Shown piece after piece: positions 42,523-53,762 of a stretch of DNA of 64,000 bases. The stretch covers positions 163,051,434 through 163,115,433 of the forward strand of contig JAVMKO010000001.1 of assembly GCA_032164245.1 (NCBI GenBank), in the 5' to 3' direction. Under the pieces are notes generated by a model that was given only the letters and a program-made list of their open reading frames with translations, was not told the DNA's origin and did no database searches. The DNA comes from Sternotherus odoratus (Eukaryota > Chordata > Testudines > Kinosternidae). The translations under genes were made by a program, and so were the position numbers. How positions within the stretch are numbered: position 1 is the first letter of the stretch; every line of letters starts with the position of its first letter.

Positions 42523-43198
42523 ATCACACCCAGGGCCGGCGACAGAAATTTGGGGGCCCCCTACTCTGATCGTTTGGGGCCCCCCCAGCCCAGCCGGGGG
42601 CCCCTCCCAGCTCACAACGGCAGGGGGGGAAAGCCCAGCCGGGGCCTCCCCCAGCCCAGCCAGCGCTCCCCCCCAGCTGACAGCGGCTGGGGGGGGGGGG
42701 GGAAGCCCAGCCGGGGGGCCCCCCAGCCCAGCCCAGCCGGCGCTCCCCCCCCAGCTGACAGTGGCTGGCGGCAGCGCGAGCCCGGGAGCGGCGCTAGCCG
42801 CCCTTTCTCCCCCCCCACGCCCTTTCTTTCTCTCCCTCCCCCCGCACCCTTTCACCCCCCCGCACCCTTTCTCCCCCCCCCCCCGCGCCCTTTCTCCCCT
42901 GGACCCGGCGGGGGAAGCCCTACAGTGCTGCGGAGCCTCCCCGCCCTCGCCCTTTTTGCAGGTGGTGGTGCGCCGCTGCCGCCGGCCGGGCTCACTGCTC
43001 CTGCCGGGGACACGCGTGCTCCAGAGGAGAGCCGCGCCGCCTCCCCGCCCCTTCCCCGCTCTCCAGGCCCGGTGACAAGGGGGGATGAGTATGGGTACTG
43101 CTGTGTACCGGGCCCCGGACTTAAGGGGGCCCCCCTAAAGTCCGGGGACGGTACAGCTGTACCCGTAGTACCCCCCTGTCGCCGGCCCTGATCACACC
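42523..43198. mobile_element. hAT element, 660 bp, very GC-rich, perfect TSD
   Basis: The element (42531-43190) starts CAGGGCCGGCGACAG and ends CTGTCGCCGGCCCTG, a perfect 15-bp inverted repeat. The 8-bp duplication 'atcacacc' is perfect (42523-42530, 43191-43198). The interior is extremely GC-rich, with repeated 'cagcccagccggggg' and C-runs. Next to the right end lies a long hairpin (about 43097-43176) built on 'ccccggacttaaggggg' and its complement. The frames of 104-213 codons are Pro/Gly-rich side effects. Intact ends suggest a fairly young insertion. Confidence 0.93.
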
Positions 43199-43318
43199 CC
43201 TGTAGAATTTGATTTCCAGCACCCCGTGGGATGGCTATTCAGAGTAAGCAGATTCCAGAGGTTCCAGCAGGCTTCCAGTTTAGATGAACAATTCAAAGAG
43301 AAGCACGTTAATACCTTG

Positions 43319-43650
43319 CTTTGTAGCAGGGGCTCTCAAACTTCATTGCACCGTGAACCCCTTCCGATCGAAGCCTGAGCCTGCCCCAATCCTACTGCCC
43401 TGTGTGTAGGGGGGAGGGGGGCAAAGCCCCAGCCTCTCCGCCATGGGTGAGTGGCCTGTAATGAGCCTCACCACCCACGGCCAAAGCAGAAGCCCTCGGG
43501 CTTTGGCTTCAGCCATGGGCAGTGGGGCTTGGGATTTGGCTTCAGCTCCAGGCCCCAGCAAATCTAAACCAGCCCTGGTGACCCTATTAAAATAAGGTCA
43601 TGATGCACTTTAGGGTCCCAACCCACAGTTTGAGAACTGCTGCTCTGTAC
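43319..43650. mobile_element. hAT MITE, 316 bp
   Basis: The element (43327-43642) starts CAGGGGCTCTCAAACTT and ends AGTTTGAGAACTGCTG. Flanks 'ctttgtag' (43319-43326) and 'ctctgtac' (43643-43650) agree at six of eight positions. Aged but recognisable. Confidence 0.78.
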
Positions 43651-45233
43651 AATGGGATCTACAACAGGGACCGTTATCCTTTCCAGAAGCCTCACAGCTA
43701 TCCAGACGAAACAGTTCAATACAGATAAAGAAGAAACGGACAAATGTATCCTTTCGTGCTTGAGGGGGCCCATAATGGGGTGTGTAGCCCTACACAAGCC
43801 ATGAAAGGCTGTGTGTGTCCTGAGGGACATGTATGTTATCTGGCTGCACCCGGAGAGTGAGCCAGGCTTAATTAGAGATTAAGCTCAGCTGGGGAGGAGC
43901 TGGATAGTGATTATAAAGGCAGGAAGTTGACAGCAACAAGGGGCTGCTGGGAGAAACTCTGAAGTCATTCTCTAGGGTTAGATAGCAGGACTAGACTGTG
44001 GGTGGTGTGACCTTAGAGCTGGAGCTTTGACTAGTGGTTAGAGCTGAGAGCCAGGGCCCAAAGCTGGAGTCAGGAACCTGGAGGGAAGCCAGGAGTCAGA
44101 AGCTGGTAACAATGATCAGAGCCAGAGGGGGAAGCTAGGTGAGAGAGCAGGACTGGAACAGGGGAAGAACAAGGTCAGTACAAGGCTAGAATTAGTGACC
44201 TGCTGCTGCTAAGCTTAAATACAGAATTGTTGGCTCTTTTCAGCCAATTGGTCAGGCTGGCTAATCAGGCAATTCTACTACAGGCCAGCTGGGTCATTAA
44301 CCTGACTGAAGTGACTAACCCCAGGTTTCCTGACACTCAGGAGTTTGTGAGGAGAAAGATCTGGGTGAGAGTTGGCTCTGGGATCCTCTCCTGAATGAAA
44401 TCTGGCAAGAGGCCAGGAGGAAGGCAAAACTGCCATTAGGAGTGGAGCAGGCCAGGGTTGGATTAACCCGTTACCAGGCCCTGCTCTTGTCTGGCCTGGC
44501 CACTCCTCCACCATGACTCTCCCAGCCAGCTCCCCAAGGTGGGTATCACTGAAGGTCCCTGCCCAGCACCTGGATGAAAGCAGCGAAGCTCCAACTGGTC
44601 TGTTTCAGGTACCCCTCCATCATGATAGTGGGGTGCCTGGGAAAACTTGAATGAATGGTGCTGCAACCTGGTCATGGTGCCACTCAAGCTAAGAGTCCTG
44701 GTCTAAGAGTCCTGGTTCCTGAAAAGGGGGTAAAGACAGTGGGAAGCCCTGAGAGAAGGGTGTGAGGAACACAGGGCCCAGAGGTGGGGCTGGGGACCCG
44801 TTTGTGAGAACATTAGACTGTTTCCTGCTGTACCCCACTTTAGCCACTTGAAAAGTTGAAAGATCTGCAATAGGGGGTCTTTCTATCCATGGATATCAAT
44901 GGACTCTGGATCAGCAGAATTGCCACAGTTTTTGGCTGGACTTAAAATTCAGCTTCCAGGTTTATGCACTTAACTGGTTTTTACTCGGCTTCCATTTGTC
45001 CTGCCATATTACTCGGGCTAGTTTTAAATGAAGAGTTAATAAATTAGGTTTGTTTAATTGTGGATTTGGTAGTATGTTTGGCCTCCAGGTGGAGGGAAGG
45101 AGTGTGTGTGTGTGTGTGGGTGTGCGTATCCATGGGTGAACTGAAATTGGGCCATGATTATTTTAACCACCATTTATATTTGTCCTCACATACATCAGGT
45201 ATGTACCTATAACTCCCACAGAAGAGCCCCCTT
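43651..45233. other. Unassigned DNA, repeat-like wording
   Basis: 43.9-44.5 kb carries purine-rich phrases such as 'agccagggcccaaagctgg' and 'ggagtcaggaacctgg' that resemble 21.4-21.5 kb. A 14-bp unit 'ctaagagtcctggt' is duplicated in tandem at 44689-44716. No gene. Confidence 0.4.
45102..45118. repeat. (GT)n microsatellite
   Basis: Short dinucleotide run. Confidence 0.9.
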
Positions 45234-45525
45234 ATAGATTTAAAGCCAGAAGGGACCACCACATCACCACTAGGTCACCTAGTCTGACCTCTTGTATACT
45301 CAGCACCCTCACATTAAATCCAACCACCATAATTAGACCAAAGAGTTACAGCCCACAGGAGATTAGACTATCATGTGCCACAGGGAGAGAAGAGGCAGGG
45401 CTGAGGTGCACCAGTTCTCAAGGCCCCTGCAATGACAGAGAAATAGCTGGGTGAGACATAGCCAGATAATCCTGGCAAGTGACTCCCCTACTGCAGAGGA
45501 AGGCAAAAACCTCCAGGGTTACAAG
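45234..45525 (-). mobile_element. CR1-like LINE 3' end, diverged subfamily
   Basis: The left end 'atagatttaaagccagaagg' and 'cacctagtctgacctcttgt' is the complement of a CR1 3' terminus different from the 32 kb type. The sequence continues with 'gctgcagcccacaggaga'-like text and 'ctgcagaggaaggcaaaaac'. The sense orientation is minus. Non-coding. Confidence 0.6.
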
Positions 45526-47635
45526 GCCTAAAAACCATTGTTTTCTAACATGCTTCCCATAGAACCCCATTACTCGTATATTTATATGGCACTCCAACAA
45601 GCTGCTGACTGCAGCCGTGAGTTCCTACAGAGGATGAGTATGTGCTAGTCAACTCATCTCTGAAAAAGCAGTTACAGAAGATGACTTCTGACCTCTTTCA
45701 CGTCATCTGCCAGCCTTTGGGTGCTTGAACTGAAAGAGAGGTCACAGGAAGATACAGATAAAATTAAAAGAATGTAAAAGCTGGCTTGGCTTTGGCTGCT
45801 GAAATTGCGTGAGGGATCTGTTATGCCCTGCTTGCTAAATAAACTCCCTAACAAGGAGGGGGGAAATAAACAACAGAATTTTCTTCTCCACATGTGCTGG
45901 GACCCACCACTGCAAATAAATGTATTGTTCGTTGAAATCAGTGTTTTAGTTTCTCCCTTCCTTTGTGAGATGTTGTAGAGGAAGCAGATTAAGAGCTGCC
46001 AGCTTTCTGGCAAAACACGTTGGTGACATTATAATGGCTGCATTATGGGCTCAAAGTGAGATAACTGATTAATATTGTATTCAGGAAAAAATACACATTA
46101 TGAGCATGTCCCCAGGTGTACTGTTAACTCCTTCCTAGACTTGGTGTGCTTTTAACCAAGTTAGTCAAATAGCAGCTCCGATGCCCACAAGCTGGGTGGT
46201 AAAAGAGTTAACAGCAGCGTGCCAAGTGATCACAGCTGCATTTGGAATGCAAAGAACATGGGAGCATTTGTTTTCTTTTCCCCTGGGAGTGCTGCTGCTG
46301 GGTGAAATTATCAGCACCGTTGGCTTCTCTTTAGAAAGCTACTAGCCCCAAAGCACAAGTCTTGTTTTTTAAAAGAGGTTTTATGGCATATCTGTCTTTT
46401 CCACCATTTTACATTTTGAATAAAGTTAGTGAGGGAAAGAGAGCAGTAGGTCATCCCCAGGAAAGGGAAGGTGGATTATGTTCTTTCATGAATCAAGGTG
46501 AGTTTGCATCATATTGGAGGAAGAAAAGGATGCACATTCCATATCAGGTTGTCTGAGTGTTCAGCCCAGGGAATGTCTTCAGTATTCAGGAAACCAACCT
46601 GGTAGCAAATAGTCAATCCCAGGAGCCTATCTCAGCATGAAGATAGTAAGGGCAGTCCCAGCAGAGAGTGAGCGATGCCCACTCCTCAATGTATCTTTTT
46701 GTATCACATACTGTTAAGGGTTAAACTTATTCACAGCTTTGTTTATGATTGCTAAGCAAAAAGTTTCTCTGAACCCAGCCCTGCCCCTTCCACCTGAGGC
46801 CCCTCCCCTTCCAGGGCAGAGTCAGCCCCCAGCGTACCGGTAAGTAACTATAGTTACTTTCACCCCTGCTGGCATGACAACCTGCCCTGATCTCTCCAGC
46901 TATAGCCAATCACTGTGACTTACTTTCCAATATTAACTTGTATGGAAATTTAATGCCTGAGAAAGGTAAGTCCCAGTAGACCTATCTACTGTGTATAATA
47001 AATGGCTGTTTTAAACAGTGAGTCCTTGTTTATAAAATAGCACCACAGTTCTGTCTGCCTTCGGGGGTTCGGCGGGCATTGTGCACTGCCTTCAGCACAA
47101 GAACTGTACGATGCCTCTGTGTAAACAGTTCAGCTGCTCAGGAGCAGGTGACAATGAGGAAAGGGGCTCGGCTGCTGAGGGTCTAATTCCAGATGTTGGT
47201 GACTGCTGTGTTATTTCTTCCGCTCTCATCCAAGCTTGTAACAAAGCAGGCCCTGTGGTAGTAAGTGTCCGAGCATGCAAGCATTATGCGCTGGATGACG
47301 CTAGGTTTTAAACACTTATCTTTTTAAAGCTCTTTTGTTGCTTTTTAAACTGATTTTTTACGTAATTCGCTTAAAAGCCCATTGTAGTAAGGAAGGCAGG
47401 CAGGCTGCACACAGGTATCGTCCACTGGCACCAAAAATACCACTAGAAAAGTGTATAGAATTTCTTTGAGAAGCTGCTGGGAGGTTCTATGGTTATTAAA
47501 ATACATACAGTACAAAGGGCCAGCTTCTGCTCCCACTGATGACATGCCGGCTGGTGTTTTTCAGTAGGGCCACTGGAGGTTAAGCACTCCAGATACTACT
47601 GACTTTCCATGTGAGTTGGGCACCTAATTCCCTTA
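45526..47635. other. Long unassigned stretch
   Basis: 2.1 kb upstream of the LTR element. No gene, RNA or named repeat was found. The 113-codon minus-strand frame at 45672-46013 shows a hydrophobic middle but no start context or homology that I recognise. Confidence 0.4.
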
Positions 47636-47640
47636 AGTCC

Positions 47641-47825
47641 TGTAATCATGGAATGCTAAACTGTATAAAACTGTTCAGCCAGTAGGTGGTGCTGTGTGCA
47701 AAAACCTTATTTAAGTTAAGCTCAGCCAGACCTTGCAGAGCATTAAAGAATCTTATGATAAACACATCTGGTGTGCATAAGCAAATTCCGTAGCCAGTCC
47801 ATATCTGGTACAGAAGTATGTGACA
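47641..47825 (+). repeat. 5' LTR (185 bp)
   Basis: Starts TGTAATCATGGAATG, ends ATGTGACA. Matches the 3' LTR along its length with many substitutions, e.g. 'gcagagcattaaagaatctt' versus 'gcagagcattaaaggatctt'. The LTR divergence shows considerable age. Confidence 0.88.
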
Positions 47826-47917
47826 TGGTGTCAGAAATAAACTAAGAACAGAAACAGAAGGAACAAAGCAACACGGCTTGCAGGATCTCATCAACATACC
47901 ACTCTTGAATGCCGGAG

Positions 47918-48420
47918 AGAACTTTAGCTTTGACAAACCCTCAGAAGGGATTGACTGGAACCAATATTTTGAAACATTTTGCCTTGCTACCGAGCTCCAC
48001 AATGATACACCGATATCTTCTTAAATGTATGCTATGGGGCAGCAAGCAGAGCATATCTTTAATTTTTTGACTTCACTGAATATAGTCAAAATAATTTCAT
48101 AGTCATCTTTGTGACTATGTTTGATGCATCCTCTAAACCCTATAGAAATGGCTTATGCAAGAGCATGTTTTCACCAGAGAATTCAAGGACCAGGGGGAAA
48201 TGTTGAATCTTTTATAAAAGCTCTGCATACATTGGGAATGTGTTTGATTTTTGGGAATGCAAAATATGAAAACATTGGACACAGGTTGGTTATTGGGTTA
48301 ACAGATGATTAGCTTTCACAGGAGCTTCCATTAAAAAGAGACATAATCTTACACACAACTATTTAAAAAGCAAAACGGTATGGTGAAACAACAAAACCTA
48401 ATGCAAGGTGACAGTTTCAG
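47918..48420 (+). pseudogene. gag remnant of the Ty3/gypsy-type element
   Basis: The first frame gives FSFDKP...IDWNQYFETFCLATEL, the start of a gypsy-type capsid; it stops at 48022-48024. After a frame shift, 48121-48312 gives ARACFHQRIQGPGGNVESFI, then LHTLGMCLIFGNAKYENI and HRLVIGLTDD, the capsid C-terminal block with the conserved RLVIGL motif. A further piece, near 48365-48410, resembles the QAR..E.VKQQ segment. Several stops and shifts make it inactive. The nucleocapsid and pol regions are missing. Confidence 0.75.
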
Positions 48421-48478
48421 GTTTTTCAAGCTTATCTTCAAAACTGTAAAGAGAAACTTGAGTTTTTTTGAAATCACT

Positions 48479-48606
48479 GGGCTTGTCTTCACTAAAGCCG
48501 GCAGGGATCGATCTTTTGGCGATCGATTTATTGCGTCTTGATGAGACGCGATAAATCGATCACCGGCGGCGCCCCTGTTGACTCCAGAACTAGTGAAGAC
48601 CAGCCC
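48479..48606. mobile_element. Small Harbinger-like MITE, 128 bp
   Basis: Ends GGGCTTGTCTTCACTA and TAGTGAAGACCAGCCC. The centre is a hairpin (48521-48561) with 18-bp arms, 'gatcgatttattgcgtct' and its complement with one mismatch. A clean target duplication was not found. It lies within the LTR element. Confidence 0.65.
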
Positions 48607-49027
48607 AGCATCATGAAACCCCTGAGGCAAGGAGAGAGAACTCTTAGGCTGAGGGACAAATTCCAGCCTTAGTGACTCTTTTCACAACTTTTTCCAAGAG
48701 ATAATGCATGTCCAGCCAGAGCACAGTGTAATAACTACGTGAAATATGGACTCTTTGCAGCTGTTTGCCACACCAAAGCCATCGGAAAGTTGACGTATAT
48801 TACAGAGATCTGGGATCTACCACTTCTGATGACATAGAGCCTGCCTAGAGAATGACATTGAATAGTCATGGCAAGACTATTGACTTTAAAATTGACTCAG
48901 GAGCTGATCTCAGAAGGGACTAGAAATCACCGTCAGCTCCTCTCAGAGCTGAAGTCACCTGACACAGTTCTGACCAGCCCTGAAGCTATTAACTGCCCGG
49001 GCCAGTTCACACAGAAACAACTTACCT

Positions 49028-49249
49028 CAGTGGTTGGCAGCCTGTGGCCCGTCAGGGTAATCCGCTGGTGGGCTGTGAGACAGTTTGTTTACATTGACCA
49101 TCTGTAGGCACAGCTGCCCTCAGCTCCCATTTCCGGCCAATGGGATCTGCAGGGGGCCGTGCCTGTGGACGGAAAATGTAAACAAAATGTCCCACGGCCC
49201 ACCAGTAAATTAACCCAATGGGCTGTATACTGAATGTTGCCAACCCCTG
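49028..49249. mobile_element. hAT MITE inside the LTR element, 222 bp
   Basis: Starts CAGTGGTTGGCAGCCTGTGG and ends GTTGCCAACCCCTG, the standard hAT end pair. The inner 'gtttgtttacattgacc' and 'atgtaaacaaaatgtcc' are also inverted. The 8-bp flanks match poorly, so the duplication has decayed or the boundary is off. Confidence 0.65.
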
Positions 49250-49285
49250 GTGTAAATGGTAGGAATGTAAATTTAAAGGGGGAGA

Positions 49286-49467
49286 TGTAATAGAATGTTA
49301 GCCTGTTTTATACTGTCCTGCCACTAGGTGGCACTGTGTATAAATACCCCATTTAAGCTGACTTCAGCCATACCTGGCAGAGCATTAAAGGATCTTCTGA
49401 TGAACACAGCTGGTGTATATAAGAAAGCTCTCTAGCCAGCACATATCTGGTACAGAAGTACATGACA
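49286..49467 (+). repeat. 3' LTR (182 bp)
   Basis: Starts TGTAATAGAATGTTAGC after the polypurine tract and ends ACATGACA. It pairs with the 5' LTR. Confidence 0.88.
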
Positions 49468-49472
49468 AGTCC

Positions 49473-49567
49473 CATTAAAATCCAAGCCTGAGGGTTTTGC
49501 CACTTGCTTCAATGAAGAGGGGCAGCAGTGGACTGTAGAACTGGAGGCCAGGCCTTGAGTTGGTAGA
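49473..49567. other. Short unassigned spacer
   Basis: Unremarkable flank of the LTR element. Confidence 0.4.
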
Positions 49568-49642
49568 AAAATATCATGGCATAGCTCCATTTGACTTCAG
49601 CGGAGCTACATCAGTTTACAACAAATGAGAATCTGGCCTTGA
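49568..49642. repeat. Right part of a palindromic MITE
   Basis: 'catggcatagctccatttga' and 'atgagaatctggccttg' match the centre and right arm of the family seen complete at 26.0 kb. The left arm is missing. Confidence 0.5.
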
Positions 49643-51771
49643 AGATTTAATGGTACATCAGTTGTTATTTTGTCTGTGTTAACTAAAATGCTTCAAAAAT
49701 GTGTCAACTAATTCTATTCTCCCAGTACATGGATGTTAACAAAGTGATTGATACAGACTTAGCAGCTTAGTCTTTCCCTTGCCCGTACATTTTTTAATAA
49801 TGCCACATAAAACACAGGAAAAAATACAGCGCACAATGCAGCAGCTTCCTGTTACAAAACTGTAAATGCTGTATGGAAGTGAACCAGCTGTGTTACTGGT
49901 TGCGTGCTTGGCAGCTTAGTATTATAGGTTGGGATCAGTCTTTCACCTGGGAGAGAAGCTGATTTTAATTTTAATCTCGCTGGTAAGCTGTTAAATGTAG
50001 ACCTATTTGGGCTGCAGGTGATGATATGATGGAGTCCATGAGATATCTTTGAGATACATCAAGAAAAAGCTAAGCAGCAGTTTGGGTTTAGATGGTCCAA
50101 CTATCTTTTCATTTGCCTATTGTAGATCTAAAAAACTCTCTCCGGCATGGAGAATGTATTACTGTACTAAGTGAAAGTTTATTGCTATGGAAACTTTTGG
50201 CAGAACTGAACTCCCTTTAAAAAACAGAGGACATTAAAGAAGGTATTTGTGGAAGATAAAGTTCTGTTTGTTATCATGCAACAGCTTTTGAGGATATAAA
50301 CCCAGCTAAAGCAAGAATTGTGGTGGTCAATATCTTCCTCCTACGGGTTAACGTCAGTAACCGCAAAACTGCTCACATGACAGATCATGTATGAGAAAAC
50401 AAAATATTATCTTGTAACAAATTGTGGTTTGATCCAAAGCCCACTGAAGGCAGTGGAAAGACCCCAACTGATTTCAACAAGCTCTGGATCAGGACTGCAG
50501 GAAGTGCACTTTCCAGGGAATTTGAATTGTGCAACAGATCCATTTATTTTTGTTAAAGAAAGTGATCTAGATACTTTTTTTTTCTGAGATGAAGAATTTA
50601 TAGTAGGAACATTCCTCATTCATCCATCATTGTTAATGTGCTTTAGAAATGAAATCAAGTATCCCACAAAATCTATAGACAAGACAGTTGGCAACTAATT
50701 GTTTGGCTATAAATGAAACCAGACCCTGTGTGGCGTGAAAATATTTAGTGCTTCTAAGGCGGTGAAACTTGGTGGAAATGGTTGAAAAGACAAAGAGCGA
50801 GAGAGAAATGAAAATGATGGAGGAAAAGATTATGTGAATGACAAGTAGGAAAAGAAGAGATGACAATACGAGTGAAGAAAATTAAAGGGGTGAACAGGAA
50901 ATAAAATATGATGGAGACACCCTCTTTCCCCAGCTGAGTTTCAGAGTCCAGGCTGCAGCCCAACTGGGGACATGTATGCTGCTATATATAGTCCTGTAGC
51001 ATGAGCCTGAATCAGTTGACCCAGGCTCTGAGACTCATTCATGTCAAGTCACTGAGTATCTTCCAAGTTTGACATTTGGAGGAGACTTTTTAAATTTTGC
51101 CTCTCACCCTTCTCTCTGCCTTCCCAGTTGGCACATTTCTATAACACAGGAATGGATACATATTTTAAAGAACATGTAGGGTAAGATCTCAAAGAGATCT
51201 CAGCATTGACCTGAATCTCCTCTCATTAAAAGGCAATGGGAAAACCACCATTGACTTTAATGGGTGCTGAGTTATGGCAATTCTGAGCACGTTGGAAAAT
51301 CCCAGCCGGTGAGTGCAAAACAGACCATTGTAATTTATACCACAGTTTGGTTTAAATCCTGAAAGAGTATTTGGGTCTGCCCCCCATCTAAGGCAGAAAT
51401 GGTGCACTAATAAGTGATGCAGTGGAGAGTCTGAAATGGGGTGTGTGGAGGGAATTGGGTGTATTTAGAATCTGACCCATGAGAGCTCACCCAGTATGAA
51501 TCCACCAGGGTCAAACCCTGACTTGGATGAGACTAGCAGGACAGATGCATGGGTTTGAAGACCATGAGGATGGAGTCCATCCCTCATCCCGACTCTCTTT
51601 GTGCTTTAAAGCAACTTCCTTTGACCTTCAGCCTTTTAATCAGTTTTTGATCCATTTATCAAAATTTGGCCTAGAATGGTCAAGTCTTTTCATTACATGC
51701 TTCCCTTGCAGCTGTAGAGTAATAGAGAACATTCATCCCAAGGGTGGTTAGAGTCAATTGGAACTGTTCAT
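49643..51771. other. Long unassigned stretch
   Basis: 2.1 kb with no gene I can support. 50.92-51.04 kb and 51.25-51.31 kb carry phrases of palindromic MITEs ('gactttaatgggtgctgag', 'ggaaaatcccagcc') without clear ends. Confidence 0.4.
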
Positions 51772-51925
51772 TAATATTATTTTACTTTGTATCACAGTAG
51801 CATCTAGAGACTCTGATGGAGACTAGGGCCTCAGTGGCACTGCACTGACATTGCACGAGATAGTGACTGTCCCATAGAGCTTATCGACAAGACAGACCAG
51901 GGCTGGGAGGGGAAACAGAGGAAGT
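51772..51925 (-). repeat. CORE-SINE/MIR remnant
   Basis: 'tttgtatcacagtagcatct', 'cactgcactgacattgcacg' and 'ctgtcccatagagcttatcg' are the complement of the amniote CORE-SINE 3' region. Old. Confidence 0.5.
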
Positions 51926-52441
51926 GTCTTGCATCTACTTTTCTGTGTAATGGTTTCCTGTGTCGTGTTTGATGTCCCTGTAGTTTTTGGTTACACTGCA
52001 AATACCTTGTGATGCTTTGTGTAAGTGACACTGTTGACATTCAGTTTAATTTGGAAAGGACAGTTTCACCCAGGAAGGTCACTCAATGTTTGCGAATTCT
52101 CTCCAGTAGGCGGTGGGGAGGCCATTTTGTGTATTTTTAAAATGGAGCATGTTTCAATAAAACTTTGTCCATACACAGGGCATCATGATGCTCTCTTCAG
52201 AGCTCTTTGAAATGTGTAGATCAGGCTTCGTACTTGGGGAAATATTTAAAGTAGCACTTGTGACTGAGCACATGAAAGACATTCCTGTGAGAGTTTGTCC
52301 AGCCAGCTGACCATACACAATACTGCATTTATAGTTCAGGATCTTGTAAATTGTTACATCTAAGAACTGTCTTTGGGCAAAAAAATCCATTCTAACAAGC
52401 CTGACGTGTAATTAGGGCATCCTATAAATATGTACTGAATG
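51926..52441. other. Unassigned intergenic DNA
   Basis: No gene or repeat recognised. Confidence 0.4.
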
Positions 52442-52550
52442 GGGTCTTGGTTTCCCCATTTGTAAAGTGGGGATAGTAACACTTGCCTGTCTCACATTCT
52501 GAGGAGTAATTGATGGGTTCATAGCACTTTGATGCTCTGAAGCTTTTCTC
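52442..52550 (+). repeat. MIR 3' half
   Basis: 'cttggtttccccatttgtaa', 'agtggggatagtaacacttg', 'cctgtctcacattctgagga' and 'catagcactttgatgctctg' follow the MIR 3' order. Confidence 0.7.
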
Positions 52551-53270
52551 TAAATATTAGATGGTATTGGGTCAAATCTATCAATCCTGGTAAATTGCCT
52601 GGGTGTGAGCTGGCATGGAAAAGCCAAGTACAATAGTACTGAGTGTCTTCACATGGGTGATCTGCAGAAGTATAACTTTGTTTATAATGCTTGGAGGATG
52701 GACATAGTAAGACAAGAGCTCTCTGTCCCCTGCTGTCTCATAGAAGGAGGCACTGCATCCTTTGAGGTGCTTATACTTTTCCTAGTCAAAAGAACTTCAC
52801 ATTTGAATTCCCAAATGGTGCAAACAGTCCCAATTCTGGGCTGTTTATTTGGTATGAGTAATGATGGGTGGCATGAGAGAGAGAGGAGTGCCTGCCTGCC
52901 TGCCTGCTGGACAACAGAAAGTAAAGAAAACAAATCCAGAGGCAATGTAAATGGATGTAAGAAGGTATCAGATAAATGACCAGGACACTCATCTTAGAGC
53001 AGTTTTATGTTGATTTGTGCTCAAATTCCAAAGACACACAGCGCTACTATTCTTTACGCTTCTATGGCAGCCCACGTATTCTTGACTATTTCTATACAAT
53101 TTTCTCAAGCCTGACCCCAAGAGATGGACTTTGACAAGACCGGCCCTCTTCCTGTCTAGTGAGATCTAAAAGAATGAATCTGCCCTAGCACCTGGAAAAT
53201 GTGTCTAGTCACACCATCTCTGAACTGCATTGACTGCCAAATCATACTACAGATAAGGTGGGCGATATCG
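52551..53270. other. Unassigned intergenic DNA
   Basis: Includes a (CCTG)4 run at 52891-52906. The 124-codon frame at 52605-52979 crosses this run and has no known domain. Confidence 0.4.
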
Positions 53271-53348
53271 TTTACATCCAGTCTCTGCTGGTAAGAGACA
53301 AGCTTTCAAGCTGCAGAGAGCTCTTCAAGTCAGACCCTGACTTTACAT
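53271..53348 (+). mobile_element. Short Penelope-like fragment
   Basis: 53282-53336 reads 'ctgctggtaagagacaagct' and 'agagagctcttcaagtc', the PLE terminal sequence also seen at 61.2 kb. 'tttacat' stands on both sides (53271-53277, 53342-53348), a possible short duplication. Confidence 0.5.
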
Positions 53349-53439
53349 AGATGTGTGGCTCCCAGAGACTCCGAGCACTCTGCTTGGGGCAATACATTGT
53401 GAGCATCGCCACACTGGAGCCAGGGAGTAGCATGCCCTA

Positions 53440-53503
53440 GGGCCTAATACTGAACCTTTGAAGGTCAATGGGCATCTTTAATGGACTTAAGTGGATTAGG
53501 CCC
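53440..53503. repeat. Small palindromic repeat
   Basis: GGGCCTAAT at the left and ATTAGGCCC at the right are exact complements around a 64-bp unit that contains 'ctttgaaggtcaatgggca'. It resembles the palindromic MITEs in style. Confidence 0.5.
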
Positions 53504-53762
53504 TTAAAAAAATAAGTTGTCTGACTTTTTCTGAATATGTACATTTTCTGTAGAAGTCTTCGGGTTAGTACATACACTGTTGAGGAAACTTGAAATGGGG
53601 CCTTGTCCATTATTGTGTGTTTCTATCCTATTTTGATTTTTTTTTTTTAAATGGGGGAATTTCAATATTCCTTTCAATTCATGTTAACTCTGTTGGAGAA
53701 TATTTCCTAAGATCATAGTCCCAACATGATTGCACAACTGGAGTAAGTAGTAGTAGTCATGA
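53504..53762. other. Unassigned spacer
   Basis: AT-rich flank of the CR1 copy, with an A/T run near 53640. Confidence 0.4.

Larger units (their letters stand above)
47636..49472 (+). mobile_element. Ty3/gypsy-type LTR retrotransposon, decayed, 1.83 kb
   Basis: The element 47641-49467 has a 5' LTR, a primer-binding-site-like 'tggtgtcagaa' at 47826, a gag remnant, a polypurine tract 'aaagggggaga' (49275-49285) and a 3' LTR. The 5-bp duplication 'agtcc' is perfect (47636-47640, 49468-49472). Protease, reverse transcriptase and integrase are absent, so about 4 kb of pol has been lost or never existed. Two DNA transposons (48479-48606, 49028-49249) inserted later. The orientation is plus. Confidence 0.88.

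Noticed and set aside
42550..43191. 213-codon plus-strand Pro/Gly/Ser-rich frame
   Set aside because: It is the translation of the GC-rich hAT interior and ends in its terminal hairpin; not a protein gene.
45672..46013. Minus-strand frame with a hydrophobic middle, possible membrane protein
   Set aside because: No family match that I recognise and no supporting gene structure.
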